From Candidatus Woesearchaeota archaeon (GTDB lineage Archaea; Nanobdellota; Nanobdellia; Woesearchaeales; JAHWHD01): a DNA stretch of 50,864 nt. The notes beneath the pieces were generated by a model that saw only the letters and a list, made by a program, of their open reading frames with translations, made no database searches and was not told the origin of the DNA. The DNA is taken from positions 1 to 50,864 of the forward strand of contig JAHWHG010000018.1 of NCBI GenBank assembly GCA_019323515.1. The letters run 5' to 3'. Every line of letters begins with the position of its first letter. Positions within the stretch are counted from its first letter, which is position 1. This document shows, one piece after another, positions 1 to 7,030 of this stretch. Both the position numbers and the translations under genes were made by a program.

Positions 1-593
<593 letters not shown>

Positions 594-793
594 GTTTTTA
601 AGGAATTGTACAAAATACACACTACTATTTGGGATTTACCAAACTTCCAAGTACTTAATTTCAAATTAAGCACTTTAAGAGATAAAAATTTCTCTTATTT
701 TTGTGCTATATGTTGTTTAGAATTGATATATCTAAAATATAGTCACTTAAGGCGGTGATAGTTTTGAAATGGAAAAAGCACTTATATATAAAC
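594..793 (-). promoter_or_regulatory. 16S rRNA promoter and leader with hairpin
   Basis: Upstream of the 16S gene (higher coordinates, minus strand) lies a TATA box TTTATATATAAG at 782-793, preceded by a purine-rich BRE-like GGAAAAG. Transcription would start near 757, giving a leader of about 165 nt. The leader contains a near-perfect inverted repeat at 649-675 (AAGTGCTTAATTT / AAATTAAGTACTT). It could be a processing or folding element. The usual archaeal 16S processing stem pairs leader with trailer, and the trailer is outside the window, so this role cannot be tested here. Confidence 0.6.
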
Positions 794-869
794 TTTTCCT
801 TCATTGCAGAATGCAACTACTATCACATGATAGTGTTTCAACGAAAAAAATAGAACTTTATAAAGGTTT

Positions 870-971
870 CTACTTCTTAGCTCGCTTTCGCTTCTCTTTT
901 TTCATCTTTTTACGCTGCCACTTCCAGCGCATTTGACCTTTCTTCTTCCAACGTCTTGAGCTTCTTTTCAT
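870..971 (-). CDS. rpl41e: Ribosomal protein eL41
   Basis: A 33-codon minus-strand ORF that starts ATG AAA AGA and ends TAG. The product is almost entirely Lys/Arg with Trp residues. Its core, MRWKWQRKKMKKEKRKR, matches the eL41 pattern of one short basic helix (MRxKWxKKRMRRLKRKRRK). eL41 is the smallest ribosomal protein and lies at the subunit interface. A TATA element (TTTTTATATAA) lies at about 1008-1018, and the gene points toward the 16S gene about 280 bp downstream. Gene callers would miss it because of its length. The N-terminal extension MKRSSRRWKKKGQ before the core is slightly longer than the 25-residue eukaryotic form. Identification rests on composition and core motif, so it is good but not absolute. 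Confidence 0.8.
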   Translation of the reverse strand: MKRSSRRWKKKGQMRWKWQRKKMKKEKRKRAKK

Positions 972-1022
972 ATTAAATTTCCTAAGGTAACAACCTGAAA
1001 TTTTAGGTTATATAAAAATATA

Positions 1023-1202
1023 TGCCCCGGCCGGGACTTTCGAACCAGCAGGTTTTACAACCCGAAAGTCAACTGTACAGCTTTTCTAAGCTAAACCCAC
1101 CATGCTTTCGAACCCGGGTCCCGGCCTTGCTTCCCTGAACAACCTAAAATTTTGTCCTCGGTCGAAAGGGCCGGATGATTGGCCGGACTACACCACCGGG
1201 GC
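1023..1202 (-). tRNA. tRNA-Glu(UUC) with two introns (anticodon loop and T-loop)
   Basis: Acceptor arms GCCCCGG (1196-1202) and CCGGGGC (1024-1030) enclose a 180-nt gene that folds to a 75-nt tRNA after removing two segments. The 35-nt segment 1128-1162 sits at the canonical 37/38 site: CTTT pairs with GAAG, with bulges CGA and CAA, leaving loop CTTTCGA with anticodon UUC. The 70-nt segment 1037-1106 sits in the T-loop at 59/60: TTCG pairs with CGAA, with bulges AAA and AGT, leaving T-loop TTCGAAT between CCGGG and CCCGG. The exons match archaeal tRNA-Glu (GGTGTAGTCCGGCCAATCAT D-arm). CCA is not encoded. An 8-bp alternative hairpin (CGAAAGTC with GACTTTCG, 1035-1042 and 1063-1070) overlaps the 3' T-loop splice site. 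Confidence 0.85.
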
Positions 1203-1245
1203 AATCCATTAAGTGAATAAAACCTTCTGTTTAAAAAGGTTTTGA

Positions 1246-1375
1246 TGGGCCCGCGGGGATTTTCAGGCTGACGTTCGCGCCAACTATTTGAACCCCGGAC
1301 CACCGGCTCTCTTAGAGCCGCCAATAGAACGTGGCCATATAAGACCGGCGCTCCACCAGACTAAGCTACGGGCCC
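1246..1375 (-). tRNA. tRNA-Ile(UAU) with two introns (anticodon loop and T-loop)
   Basis: Acceptor strands GGGCCCG (1369-1375) and CGGGCCC (1247-1253) with discriminator A. The 130-nt gene reduces to 74 nt after two introns. Segment 1309-1337 (29 nt) is at 37/38: CTTA pairs with TAAG, bulges TAT and AGA, giving anticodon loop CTTATAA, anticodon UAU. Segment 1260-1286 (27 nt) is at 59/60: TTCA pairs with TGAA, both bulges AAT, with an inner stem GTTGGCG/CGTCAGC capped by CGAA, leaving T-loop TTCAAAT. The GGGCCCG acceptor is typical of archaeal tRNA-Ile. It lies 43 bp upstream of tRNA-Glu on the same strand and they probably share a promoter at about 1405-1425. Confidence 0.83.
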
Positions 1376-1403
1376 AATCAAATTATGTGTTCACGCGTGT
1401 TAT

Positions 1404-1426
1404 TTTTAAATCTTTCGACCGAAGAA
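1404..1426 (-). promoter_or_regulatory. Promoter of the tRNA-Ile/tRNA-Glu unit
   Basis: Minus-strand reading gives TCGAAAGATTTAAAAATAAC: a BRE (CGAAAG) directly followed by a TATA box (ATTTAAAAATA), 35-45 nt before the tRNA-Ile 5' end. The same CGAAAG-ATTTA module recurs before other minus-strand units in the window. Confidence 0.6.
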
Positions 1427-1461
1427 GGGATTAAGATAGAAAATTAAATAACAAAGATAGT

Positions 1462-1944
1462 ATGAATTTAGAAAATTGCATCAATGTTTCAAAAAAAATG
1501 AGTTCGATACTAGAAAGCCAAAATCTTATTGGAGCAGTAGGTGAGATGATTGCATGCAGACACATCCCTTATGCGTTTAGAGTAAGGTCTCATGCACCAG
1601 ATATTCTTAAGTTCAAAGAGATTTCAAATAAAGCAAGAGATTTCCTCGTCAATAACTGGCTTCATTTTGATATAATTTCAATAAATAAGAATGAGATTAC
1701 TCTTTACGAAGTTAAGACAAGGAAAAGGTTTATGCATAAGTTAAGACCTCTGTACAGGCTTGAAAAGATTACTAAACCGTCATATGATGCTTATATGAAA
1801 GCAAGGAGGTTAGGTATCACTTCTAAGCTTGCGATAGTGAGATTAAAAAAAGATTGGTGTTATTCAATAACAATAAAAGACTTTGAAGATGTTAAGTTCT
1901 GGGTTGATAAGAGAAATAAACCTTATTCCGGCCGCCGTTATTGA
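1462..1944 (+). CDS. PD-(D/E)XK nuclease-fold protein
   Basis: A 160-residue protein. The visible pattern is that of a small restriction-endonuclease-like fold: an N-terminal helix with Gly-Ala-Val-Gly-Glu (about residues 23-27, candidate motif I Glu), then FDIISI (about residues 69-74, the Asp) followed by ITLYEVKTRK (E-x-K of motif III, about residues 79-88), then two basic helices. This arrangement (E, D, ExK) is shared with Holliday junction resolvases and other nucleases, but I cannot assign a subfamily. The C-terminus ends immediately before the tRNA-Gly gene on the other strand. It starts at an ATG without a clear Shine-Dalgarno. Unrelated tRNA genes flank it, so context does not help. 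Confidence 0.55.
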   Translation: MNLENCINVSKKMSSILESQNLIGAVGEMIACRHIPYAFRVRSHAPDILKFKEISNKARDFLVNNWLHFDIISINKNEITLYEVKTRKRFMHKLRPLYRLEKITKPSYDAYMKARRLGITSKLAIVRLKKDWCYSITIKDFEDVKFWVDKRNKPYSGRRY

Positions 1945-1960
1945 TAATTTCTAAGAGAAA

Positions 1961-2043
1961 TGCGGCGACCGGGAATCGAACCCGGACCTGTCCCGTTCTG
2001 CTATGCTTGGCAGGGGACGATTGTACCATTCAACCATCGCCGC
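1961..2043 (-). tRNA. tRNA-Gly(GCC) with a 12-nt anticodon-loop intron
   Basis: Acceptor GCGGCGA/TCGCCGC, D-arm GTTGAATGGTACAAT, T-arm CCGGG-TTCGATT-CCCGG. The 83-nt gene gives a 71-nt tRNA if the 12 nt at 1996-2007 (AGCATAGCAGAA) are removed at 37/38. CTGC of the anticodon loop pairs with GCAG of the intron, with bulges CAA and AAC, which is the bulge-helix-bulge geometry. The spliced loop is CTGCCAC with anticodon GCC. Without removal the anticodon stem GTCCC/GGGAC would close a 19-nt loop. The intron has no room for a full inner helix (5-nt loop GCATA). Confidence 0.9.
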
Positions 2044-2053
2044 AAAGAAAAGA

Positions 2054-2141
2054 TGGGTCCGCCCGGATTCGAACCGGGGATCAACGCCTTGTAAGGGCGC
2101 TGTCATTTGTGGCCATTAAGTAACCACTAGACCACGGACCC
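2054..2141 (-). tRNA. tRNA-Val(UAC) with a 15-nt D-loop intron
   Basis: Acceptor GGGTCCG/CGGACCC, anticodon arm GCGCC-CTTACAA-GGCGT (UAC, Val), T-arm CCCGG-TTCGAAT-CCGGG. The D-arm is too long unless 15 nt at 2107-2121 are removed. GTGG of the D-loop pairs with CCAC in the insert, flanked by bulges TTA and AAA. Splicing restores GTCTAGTGGTTATGAC, a standard archaeal tRNA-Val D-arm, and a 73-nt tRNA. The insertion lies between the second loop U after GG and A21. It starts 11 bp upstream of tRNA-Gly and is likely cotranscribed with it. Confidence 0.88.
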
Positions 2142-2169
2142 ATTAAAGCTGCAAAATTCCAAGGACTAT

Positions 2170-2607
2170 TTAAACTTTACTGAAAGAATTGTTTGAAATG
2201 TGCTGCAGTTTGTTTAATTTATCCTCGTCTAGGGTTGCGTGACAGGTTTTACATATTGTTATCTGATTATTCCACTTTATTGTTGCATCTTTATGAAAAA
2301 ATTGATTGCAGAGTGCGCATTTTAAACGGTTAGTCTTAATCTTAGAATCATTGAAAAATTCTTTAGTTGAAACTGATTTATTGCTAAATGATTCCAAAGT
2401 GTTTAATGTTTTATCTTGTTTCTGAGTTAATATGATTGAACTGTTTGTGTCTGTTGAAAGATCTCTTGCCTCTCTTATATATTCTTTGACAGTGTCTTCA
2501 GATACTCCAAAGTATTCAGAAAGTTTTTTTATTGTGAAACCTCTTTCAAGAAGTTGCTTGGTCAGGGAGATTCTTTTAAGTTTTTCTTTGTGATGAAATG
2601 ACTGCAT
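2170..2607 (-). CDS. HTH plus zinc-finger regulator-like protein
   Basis: A 145-residue protein in two parts. Residues about 15-48 (LTKQLLERGFTIKKLSEYFG, then VSEDTVKEYIRE) form a helix-turn-helix of the homeodomain/resolvase type. Residues 97-122 carry CALC and CKTC with an intervening His, a treble-clef-like zinc site resembling HNH-type zinc fingers but lacking an obvious HNH catalytic triad. A Ser/Thr/Asn-rich linker joins them. Likely a DNA-binding protein; the target is unknown. The start at 2607 follows a TATA/BRE module (CGAAAGAATTAAATA, 2630-2645), so the mRNA is probably leaderless. Confidence 0.6.
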   Translation of the reverse strand: MQSFHHKEKLKRISLTKQLLERGFTIKKLSEYFGVSEDTVKEYIREARDLSTDTNSSIILTQKQDKTLNTLESFSNKSVSTKEFFNDSKIKTNRLKCALCNQFFHKDATIKWNNQITICKTCHATLDEDKLNKLQHISNNSFSKV

Positions 2608-2715
2608 ATTGATACTATTCGAGGGATATTATTTAATTCTTTCGACGGATTAAAAGATTAAACAAGTTGATACTAACAAATACATTTATATACTATAACC
2701 ATCACTTTCAGAGTT

Positions 2716-3480
2716 ATGCAAGACCAAATCTTTGACATGCTGATGAAAGAGGATGATATTACTTGGCAGTCCATTCTAAAGGAACTTGTAAGGACTGAGA
2801 AGATGGATCCATGGGATATAAATGTCTCAGAGTTGACGAAAAAGTATCTTGAGTTAATCAGGAAGTTAAAGGAGCTGGACTTTAAAGTCAGTGGAAAGGT
2901 TGTACTTTGTGCTGCACTACTGCTGAAGATGAAAAGTAATAAGTTGCTTGGCGCTGACCTTGAAAGGTTTGACAGCTTGTTTGCAGCTGCTGAAGAGTAT
3001 GATGATGACTTGTTTGGGGATGAAGATGATCCATATGCGTATGCCAGGAGAGTTGTAGAGGGAGGGGAGGTAAGGTTAATCCCAAGAACACCGCAGCCTC
3101 GTAAACGGAAGGTTTCAATCTATGACTTAATGGAAGCGTTACAGAAGGCAATGGAAGTTAAAAAGAGGAGGGTCTTAAGGAATGTTCCAGAGGATATTGA
3201 GTTTACTATACCGAAGAAGAAGCTTGACATATCACAGGTAATAAGAGAAGTTTATGGCAGGATAAAGATGTGGTTCTTCAGTAACAAGTCAAAGTTAAAG
3301 TTCAGCCAACTTGTACCAAGTTCTACTAAGGAGGATAAAGTTTATACTTTTATTCCGCTCCTGCACTTGACAAATGATAGGAAGATTGACCTTTTCCAGG
3401 AAGAGCATTTTGGTGAGATTGAGATAGAGTTGCTTAAGAAGAGAGCAGATAAACAAGAAAAGCCAGAGCTAGAGGCTTGA
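2716..3480 (+). CDS. scpA: Segregation and condensation protein ScpA
   Basis: A 254-residue kleisin. The N-terminal MQDQIFDMLMKEDDITWQ and the segment KMDPWDINVSELTKKYLELI match the conserved ScpA N-terminus that wraps the SMC neck. The following FKVSGKVVLCAALLLKMKS is the family's helical block. Acidic residues 90-105 form a linker, and the C-terminus (DKVYTFIPLLHLTNDRKIDLFQEEHFGEIEI) is the winged-helix that binds the SMC head. In archaea ScpA works with SMC in chromosome compaction and segregation. TATA at about 2687-2695 (TTTATATAC) makes the ATG near-leaderless. No SMC or ScpB is adjacent. Confidence 0.9.
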   Translation: MQDQIFDMLMKEDDITWQSILKELVRTEKMDPWDINVSELTKKYLELIRKLKELDFKVSGKVVLCAALLLKMKSNKLLGADLERFDSLFAAAEEYDDDLFGDEDDPYAYARRVVEGGEVRLIPRTPQPRKRKVSIYDLMEALQKAMEVKKRRVLRNVPEDIEFTIPKKKLDISQVIREVYGRIKMWFFSNKSKLKFSQLVPSSTKEDKVYTFIPLLHLTNDRKIDLFQEEHFGEIEIELLKKRADKQEKPELEA

Positions 3481-3547
3481 AATTTTATTTTTTTAAAGTT
3501 AATATTATACGTAATCTATATAAATAAACTATAATTTTTCTGTGTAT

Positions 3548-4216
3548 ATGGCTCATATCTTAGACACAAATTTTGATGGAAACCCAAATGTTGGACTGTA
3601 TGCCTTTTGTACTGATAAGTTTTGCTTGCTTGGTAAAGAGATTAATCCAAGGAAAGCAAAGGAGATTGAAGCTGTACTAAAGGTCCCGGTTCATAGGATT
3701 AACATCTGCGGGACTTCGCTGTTAGGCGTGTTTATTGCTGGGAACTCCAAGTGCTTACTTGTTCCAGGCATTGCGTTTGAAAATGAGTTGAGAGTTCTTG
3801 ACAAGCTTGGCATAAAATATAAAGTAATAAATACCAAACAAACTGCTCTTGGGAACAATATACTATGCAATGATGAAGGTGCAGTTGTCAATCCTGAGTT
3901 TTCAGCTGACACAAAGAAAGAGATAAGGCAGGCATTAGGTGTAAACTTAAAGCCTGGTACAATCGCAGAACTTGATATTGTTGGAAGTTTAGGAGTAGCT
4001 GCTCGCGGAAACTGTATAATACATATGGATGCTTCTGATGATGAGATAAAGAAGATTGAAGAGCTCTTAAAAGTTAAATGTCATAGTGCTACAGTAAATT
4101 TGGGAAACCCTTATATAAAAGCAGGACTGTTTTGCAATAAGAACGGATTTGTTATTGGTGACCAGAGCGGAGGTCCTGAGATAACAATGATTGATGAGTA
4201 TCTTGGGTTTTTGTGA
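3548..4216 (+). CDS. eif6: Translation initiation factor 6 (aIF6)
   Basis: Binds the 50S subunit on the face that contacts 30S and prevents premature subunit joining. The sequence shows the five-fold repeated blade pattern of the family: NPNVGLYAFCTDKFCL, INICGTSLLGVFIAGNSKCLLVP, LGNNILCNDEGAVVNPEFS, GSLGVAARGNCIIHMDASDDE, and NPYIKAGLFCNKNGFVIGDQSGGPE. About 222 residues, normal length. A GTG two codons upstream also opens the frame, but the ATG at 3548 lies about 27 nt after the TATA box (TATATAAATA, 3518-3527), so a leaderless ATG start is preferred. First gene of the eIF6 - small ORF - prefoldin alpha - FtsY group. Confidence 0.95.
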   Translation: MAHILDTNFDGNPNVGLYAFCTDKFCLLGKEINPRKAKEIEAVLKVPVHRINICGTSLLGVFIAGNSKCLLVPGIAFENELRVLDKLGIKYKVINTKQTALGNNILCNDEGAVVNPEFSADTKKEIRQALGVNLKPGTIAELDIVGSLGVAARGNCIIHMDASDDEIKKIEELLKVKCHSATVNLGNPYIKAGLFCNKNGFVIGDQSGGPEITMIDEYLGFL

Positions 4217-4243
4217 TTCATATGTTTGTGAGGTGTAAACAAA

Positions 4244-4417
4244 ATGGTTGAACTTTCAAAGAATGAAAAAGAATTGATTGTAAGCCTTCTGAAGAAGGAG
4301 TTAAAAGAGGTTGACACAAAAGATGAAAGCATAAGGTATGAAAATGATGTTAGGTACACTGCAATGGAAGAGAAGTATGAGATTGCAATTGAGAACCTGA
4401 TAAAAAAGTTAAGCTAA
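4244..4417 (+). CDS. Small acidic helical protein in the slot usually held by ribosomal protein LX
   Basis: A 57-codon ORF (MVELSKNEKELIVSLLKKEL at the start, NLIKKLS at the end) with a good Shine-Dalgarno (GAGGTG, 8 nt ahead of ATG) and 27 bp after eIF6. In many archaea this position between eIF6 and prefoldin alpha is occupied by the short ribosomal protein LX (L18a). The length is similar, but the sequence does not look like LX: it is Glu/Lys-rich, two predicted helices, no beta-strand or basic pattern. I therefore call it hypothetical. The start is well supported by the ribosome-binding site. Confidence 0.65.
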   Translation: MVELSKNEKELIVSLLKKELKEVDTKDESIRYENDVRYTAMEEKYEIAIENLIKKLS

Positions 4418-4471
4418 AAAAAACTGTTAAATAAATATTTGATTAAAATAACAATGTGAATGGAATAAAAA

Positions 4472-4870
4472 ATGAAAGATAATAAGGATATACAACAAAA
4501 GTATCTGCAGCTTCAGATGTACAGTCAGCAGATTAAACAATTACAGAAGCAGTTAGAGTTGCTAGAGCAGCAAGGTCTTGAGATTGAGGCGATTAAGCAG
4601 GGTTTAGAGGATTTGAAAAATGTAAGCAAGGGAAGTGAGATTTTAGTGCCAATAAGTTCAGGTATATTCCTGAAAGCTGAGCTGAAAGATAATGAGAATG
4701 TGACTGTTAATGTCGGGAGCAATATTGCAACTGTTAAAACAATTGACCAGGCAAAGACTTTGATAGCTGAGCAGAGTGATGAGCTTGCAAAGATCAAAAA
4801 GCAATTCACACAGCAGCTTGAGCAGCTTGCGATTGCCACAAACATGATACAGCAGGAGTTAATCGTTTAG
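4472..4870 (+). CDS. pfdA: Prefoldin subunit alpha
   Basis: A 132-residue alpha-type prefoldin: N-terminal coiled coil (residues 1-50, QQKYLQLQMYSQQIKQLQKQ), a central beta region (EILVPISSGIFLKAELKDNENVTVNVGSNIATVKTIDQA) forming the hexamer barrel, and a C-terminal coiled coil (TLIAEQSDELAKIKKQFTQQ onward). Two alpha and four beta subunits form a jellyfish-shaped chaperone that hands unfolded proteins to the thermosome. The gene ends 8 bp before ftsY, so the two are cotranscribed. The weak TATA-like TTAAATAAATA at about 4427-4437 may add internal initiation. Confidence 0.93.
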   Translation: MKDNKDIQQKYLQLQMYSQQIKQLQKQLELLEQQGLEIEAIKQGLEDLKNVSKGSEILVPISSGIFLKAELKDNENVTVNVGSNIATVKTIDQAKTLIAEQSDELAKIKKQFTQQLEQLAIATNMIQQELIV

Positions 4871-4878
4871 GTGGTAAG

Positions 4879-6606
4879 ATGTTTAATTTCCTTAAAGATA
4901 AATTAAAGAAGTCAATTGAAAGGTTTTCTGAAGAGGTTGAACAGCAGGGAGAGGAAGAGGAAATTCAAGTAGAAGAGAAAGCTGATGAGGAAGATGTTGC
5001 TGAGGAAAAAAAGGGAGACAAAAAAGAAAAGAAAGGATTTCTAAAAAGGTTATTCGGGAAGAAGGAGAAGGATCTGGAGAAAGAAGAGGTTAAGGAGGAG
5101 AAGGGAGTTGAAAAGGGTGAGCTAGAGGATTATGAAGAGGCTGACATCGAGAAGGAAGAAGATAAGGAAGAGACTGAACCTCCTAAGGAGATATTTCATG
5201 ATGACAAGCTTGAGAAAGAACTTAAAAAGGAATATGAAGAAGTTATAGGTGAGCATGCTGCAAAGGTTGTGGAAGAAGCAGCAAGAGAAGTTAAGAAAGA
5301 AAATAAGCCTAAGGTTGAAGAATTATTAAAAAAAGCTGATGAACAGGTTGAAGAGAGGGTTGTTGAGAAAGAACAAGGAAAAAAGCCAAGTGCTTCTGAT
5401 TTATTAAAAGAAGTTGAGATTGAAGATACTGAAGAAGAGATTAAGGAGGAAGTTTCGGAGATTAAGAAGGAGATTTCTAAGGTTAAGAAAGATATTCTAA
5501 AAGGACCAAAGGAAGTAACTAGTGACGTTAAAGAGAGAGTTGATGAAATAAAGAAGGAAATTGCAGTTATTAAAGAGGATGTTACAGAGATTGTTGAAGA
5601 GAAGAAGAGAGAAGAAAAAAAGCAAGAATTAAAGAAAGAAGTTGATGAGGTCAAGGAACAGGTTAAGGAGGCTGTTCAACAGGCAAAGCTGCTTGAGCCA
5701 GAGGAGGAAAAATCCACATTCTTAGGAAGGCTTACACAGAAGATTATAACAAAGCGTATCAATGAGAAGCAGTTTGAAGAGATGTTCTGGGACCTTGAGG
5801 TAGGATTATTGGAGAATAACGTTGCTGTTGAGGTTATTGAAAAGATTAAGAATGATCTTAAAGAGTTGCTTGTTGACAGGCCGATAAGAAGGACTAAGGT
5901 AGCAGATACAATCGCAAGTTCGCTCAGGTCGAGTATTGTAAGTCTGTTTGATGTTAAGCAGGTTGAGCTTGTTGAAAGTGTTAAGAAAAAACGCGAAACA
6001 GAGAAGAAACCTTTTGTGGTATGCTTTGTTGGTATAAATGGTTCAGGAAAGACAACTACAATTGGTAAGATAGCTCACATGTTAAAAGAGCAAGGCTTGA
6101 AATCTGTTATGGCTGCTTCTGATACGTTCAGGGCAGCTGCAATCCAACAGCTTGAAGAGCACGCTAATAATGTGGGTGTTAAACTGATTAAACATGATTA
6201 TGGTTCAGATGCTGCAGCTGTTGCTTTTGATGCTATCAAGTATGCTGAGGCGCATGAGATTGATGTTGTATTGATTGATACTGCCGGAAGGATGCATTCA
6301 AATGTAAACCTTATGGATGAGGTAAAAAAGTTGATAAGGGTTGCAAATCCTGACCTGAAGATATTTGTTGGTGAGAGTATCACTGGGAATGATTGCGTTG
6401 AGCAAGCCTCAAAGTTCAATGAAGCTATTGGGATTGATGGTATTGTGCTCACAAAGGCTGATGTGGATGAAAAAGGTGGTGCAGCGATATCTGTAAGTTA
6501 TGTTACAAAGAAACCTATAATGTTTTTAGGGACTGGTCAGAGGTATGTTGATATTGAAAAGTTTGACAGTTCTGTTATTATTGAAGGTTTAGGTTTGAAA
6601 GATTAA
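4879..6606 (+). CDS. ftsY: Signal recognition particle receptor FtsY with long charged N-terminal extension
   Basis: SRP receptor GTPase that docks ribosome-SRP complexes at the membrane. The NG domain occupies roughly residues 275-575: N-domain helices (FLGRLTQKIITKRINEKQFE), G1 GINGSGKTTTIGKIAH (about 384-399), DTFRAAAIQQLEEHA, DTAGRMH (about 465), G4 TKAD (about 524) and closing GTGQ. Before it lie about 270 residues that are almost all Glu/Lys with heptad character, much longer than in many archaeal FtsY proteins and similar in kind to the acidic A domain of bacterial FtsY. Start ATG follows GGTGGT. Frame is intact and codon use resembles neighbours; the reverse-strand ORF over the acidic part is a shadow. 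Confidence 0.96.
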   Translation: MFNFLKDKLKKSIERFSEEVEQQGEEEEIQVEEKADEEDVAEEKKGDKKEKKGFLKRLFGKKEKDLEKEEVKEEKGVEKGELEDYEEADIEKEEDKEETEPPKEIFHDDKLEKELKKEYEEVIGEHAAKVVEEAAREVKKENKPKVEELLKKADEQVEERVVEKEQGKKPSASDLLKEVEIEDTEEEIKEEVSEIKKEISKVKKDILKGPKEVTSDVKERVDEIKKEIAVIKEDVTEIVEEKKREEKKQELKKEVDEVKEQVKEAVQQAKLLEPEEEKSTFLGRLTQKIITKRINEKQFEEMFWDLEVGLLENNVAVEVIEKIKNDLKELLVDRPIRRTKVADTIASSLRSSIVSLFDVKQVELVESVKKKRETEKKPFVVCFVGINGSGKTTTIGKIAHMLKEQGLKSVMAASDTFRAAAIQQLEEHANNVGVKLIKHDYGSDAAAVAFDAIKYAEAHEIDVVLIDTAGRMHSNVNLMDEVKKLIRVANPDLKIFVGESITGNDCVEQASKFNEAIGIDGIVLTKADVDEKGGAAISVSYVTKKPIMFLGTGQRYVDIEKFDSSVIIEGLGLKD

Positions 6607-6621
6607 TATTGAGGTGATAAA

Positions 6622-6936
6622 ATGAAACATGACAGTAAAACTTGGGCATTTCTCAGCACGTTTTTGTCAATAGTTGGATTTATACTTGCCCTGCTTATGA
6701 AAAAGGATGATGATTATGTGATGTTCTATGCAAAACAGAGTCTGATTGTATTTATTTTTGCAATCATTGGTTCAGTTGTTGCTGCAGTTCCTTTCATTGG
6801 TTGGATCATCAGCGGGATTATAGGAATACTTGTGATTATCTTATGGTTATTCAGCTGGGTATATGCATTATCTGGACATAAGAAGGAAGTGCCTGTGATT
6901 GGCGGGCTTGCTAATGACTGGTTTAAGAACTTATAA
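6622..6936 (+). CDS. DUF4870-like (Tic20-related) small membrane protein
   Basis: A 104-residue protein with three hydrophobic segments (about 9-24, 38-58, 60-86). The motif DDDYVMFYAKQSLIVFIFAI matches the DUF4870/Tic20-like pattern in which a short loop ends in a conserved H/Y-A-K/R-Q-S/A before the second helix. Function unknown in the family. It follows ftsY by 15 bp with Shine-Dalgarno GAGGTG, so it belongs to the same transcript. T-rich tracts at 6938-7000 probably terminate the unit. Confidence 0.65.
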   Translation: MKHDSKTWAFLSTFLSIVGFILALLMKKDDDYVMFYAKQSLIVFIFAIIGSVVAAVPFIGWIISGIIGILVIILWLFSWVYALSGHKKEVPVIGGLANDWFKNL

Positions 6937-7000
6937 TCTTTTTTGATTTTATTGCTTATTTTTGATTTTTATCACTTATATTTTGTTTTATTTCTTTTGC
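6937..7000 (+). terminator. T-rich terminator region after the ftsY unit
   Basis: Several T-tracts in a row (CTTTTTTGATTTTATTG, ATTTTTGATTTTTATC, TTTTGTTTTATTTC), the usual archaeal intrinsic terminator type, without an obvious stem. Confidence 0.5.
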
Positions 7001-7030
7001 TTTTATTTTGCCTGTACATTAATAATAATG

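Noticed and set aside
1091..1324. 77-codon minus-strand ORF
   Set aside because: It spans the two interrupted tRNA genes; conserved tRNA arms explain the sequence.
1941..2123. 60-codon plus-strand ORF
   Set aside because: It is the reverse complement of tRNA-Gly and tRNA-Val.
5196..5654. 152-codon Ser/Phe-rich minus-strand ORF
   Set aside because: Shadow of the Glu/Lys-rich N-terminal region of FtsY; low complexity and no start signals.
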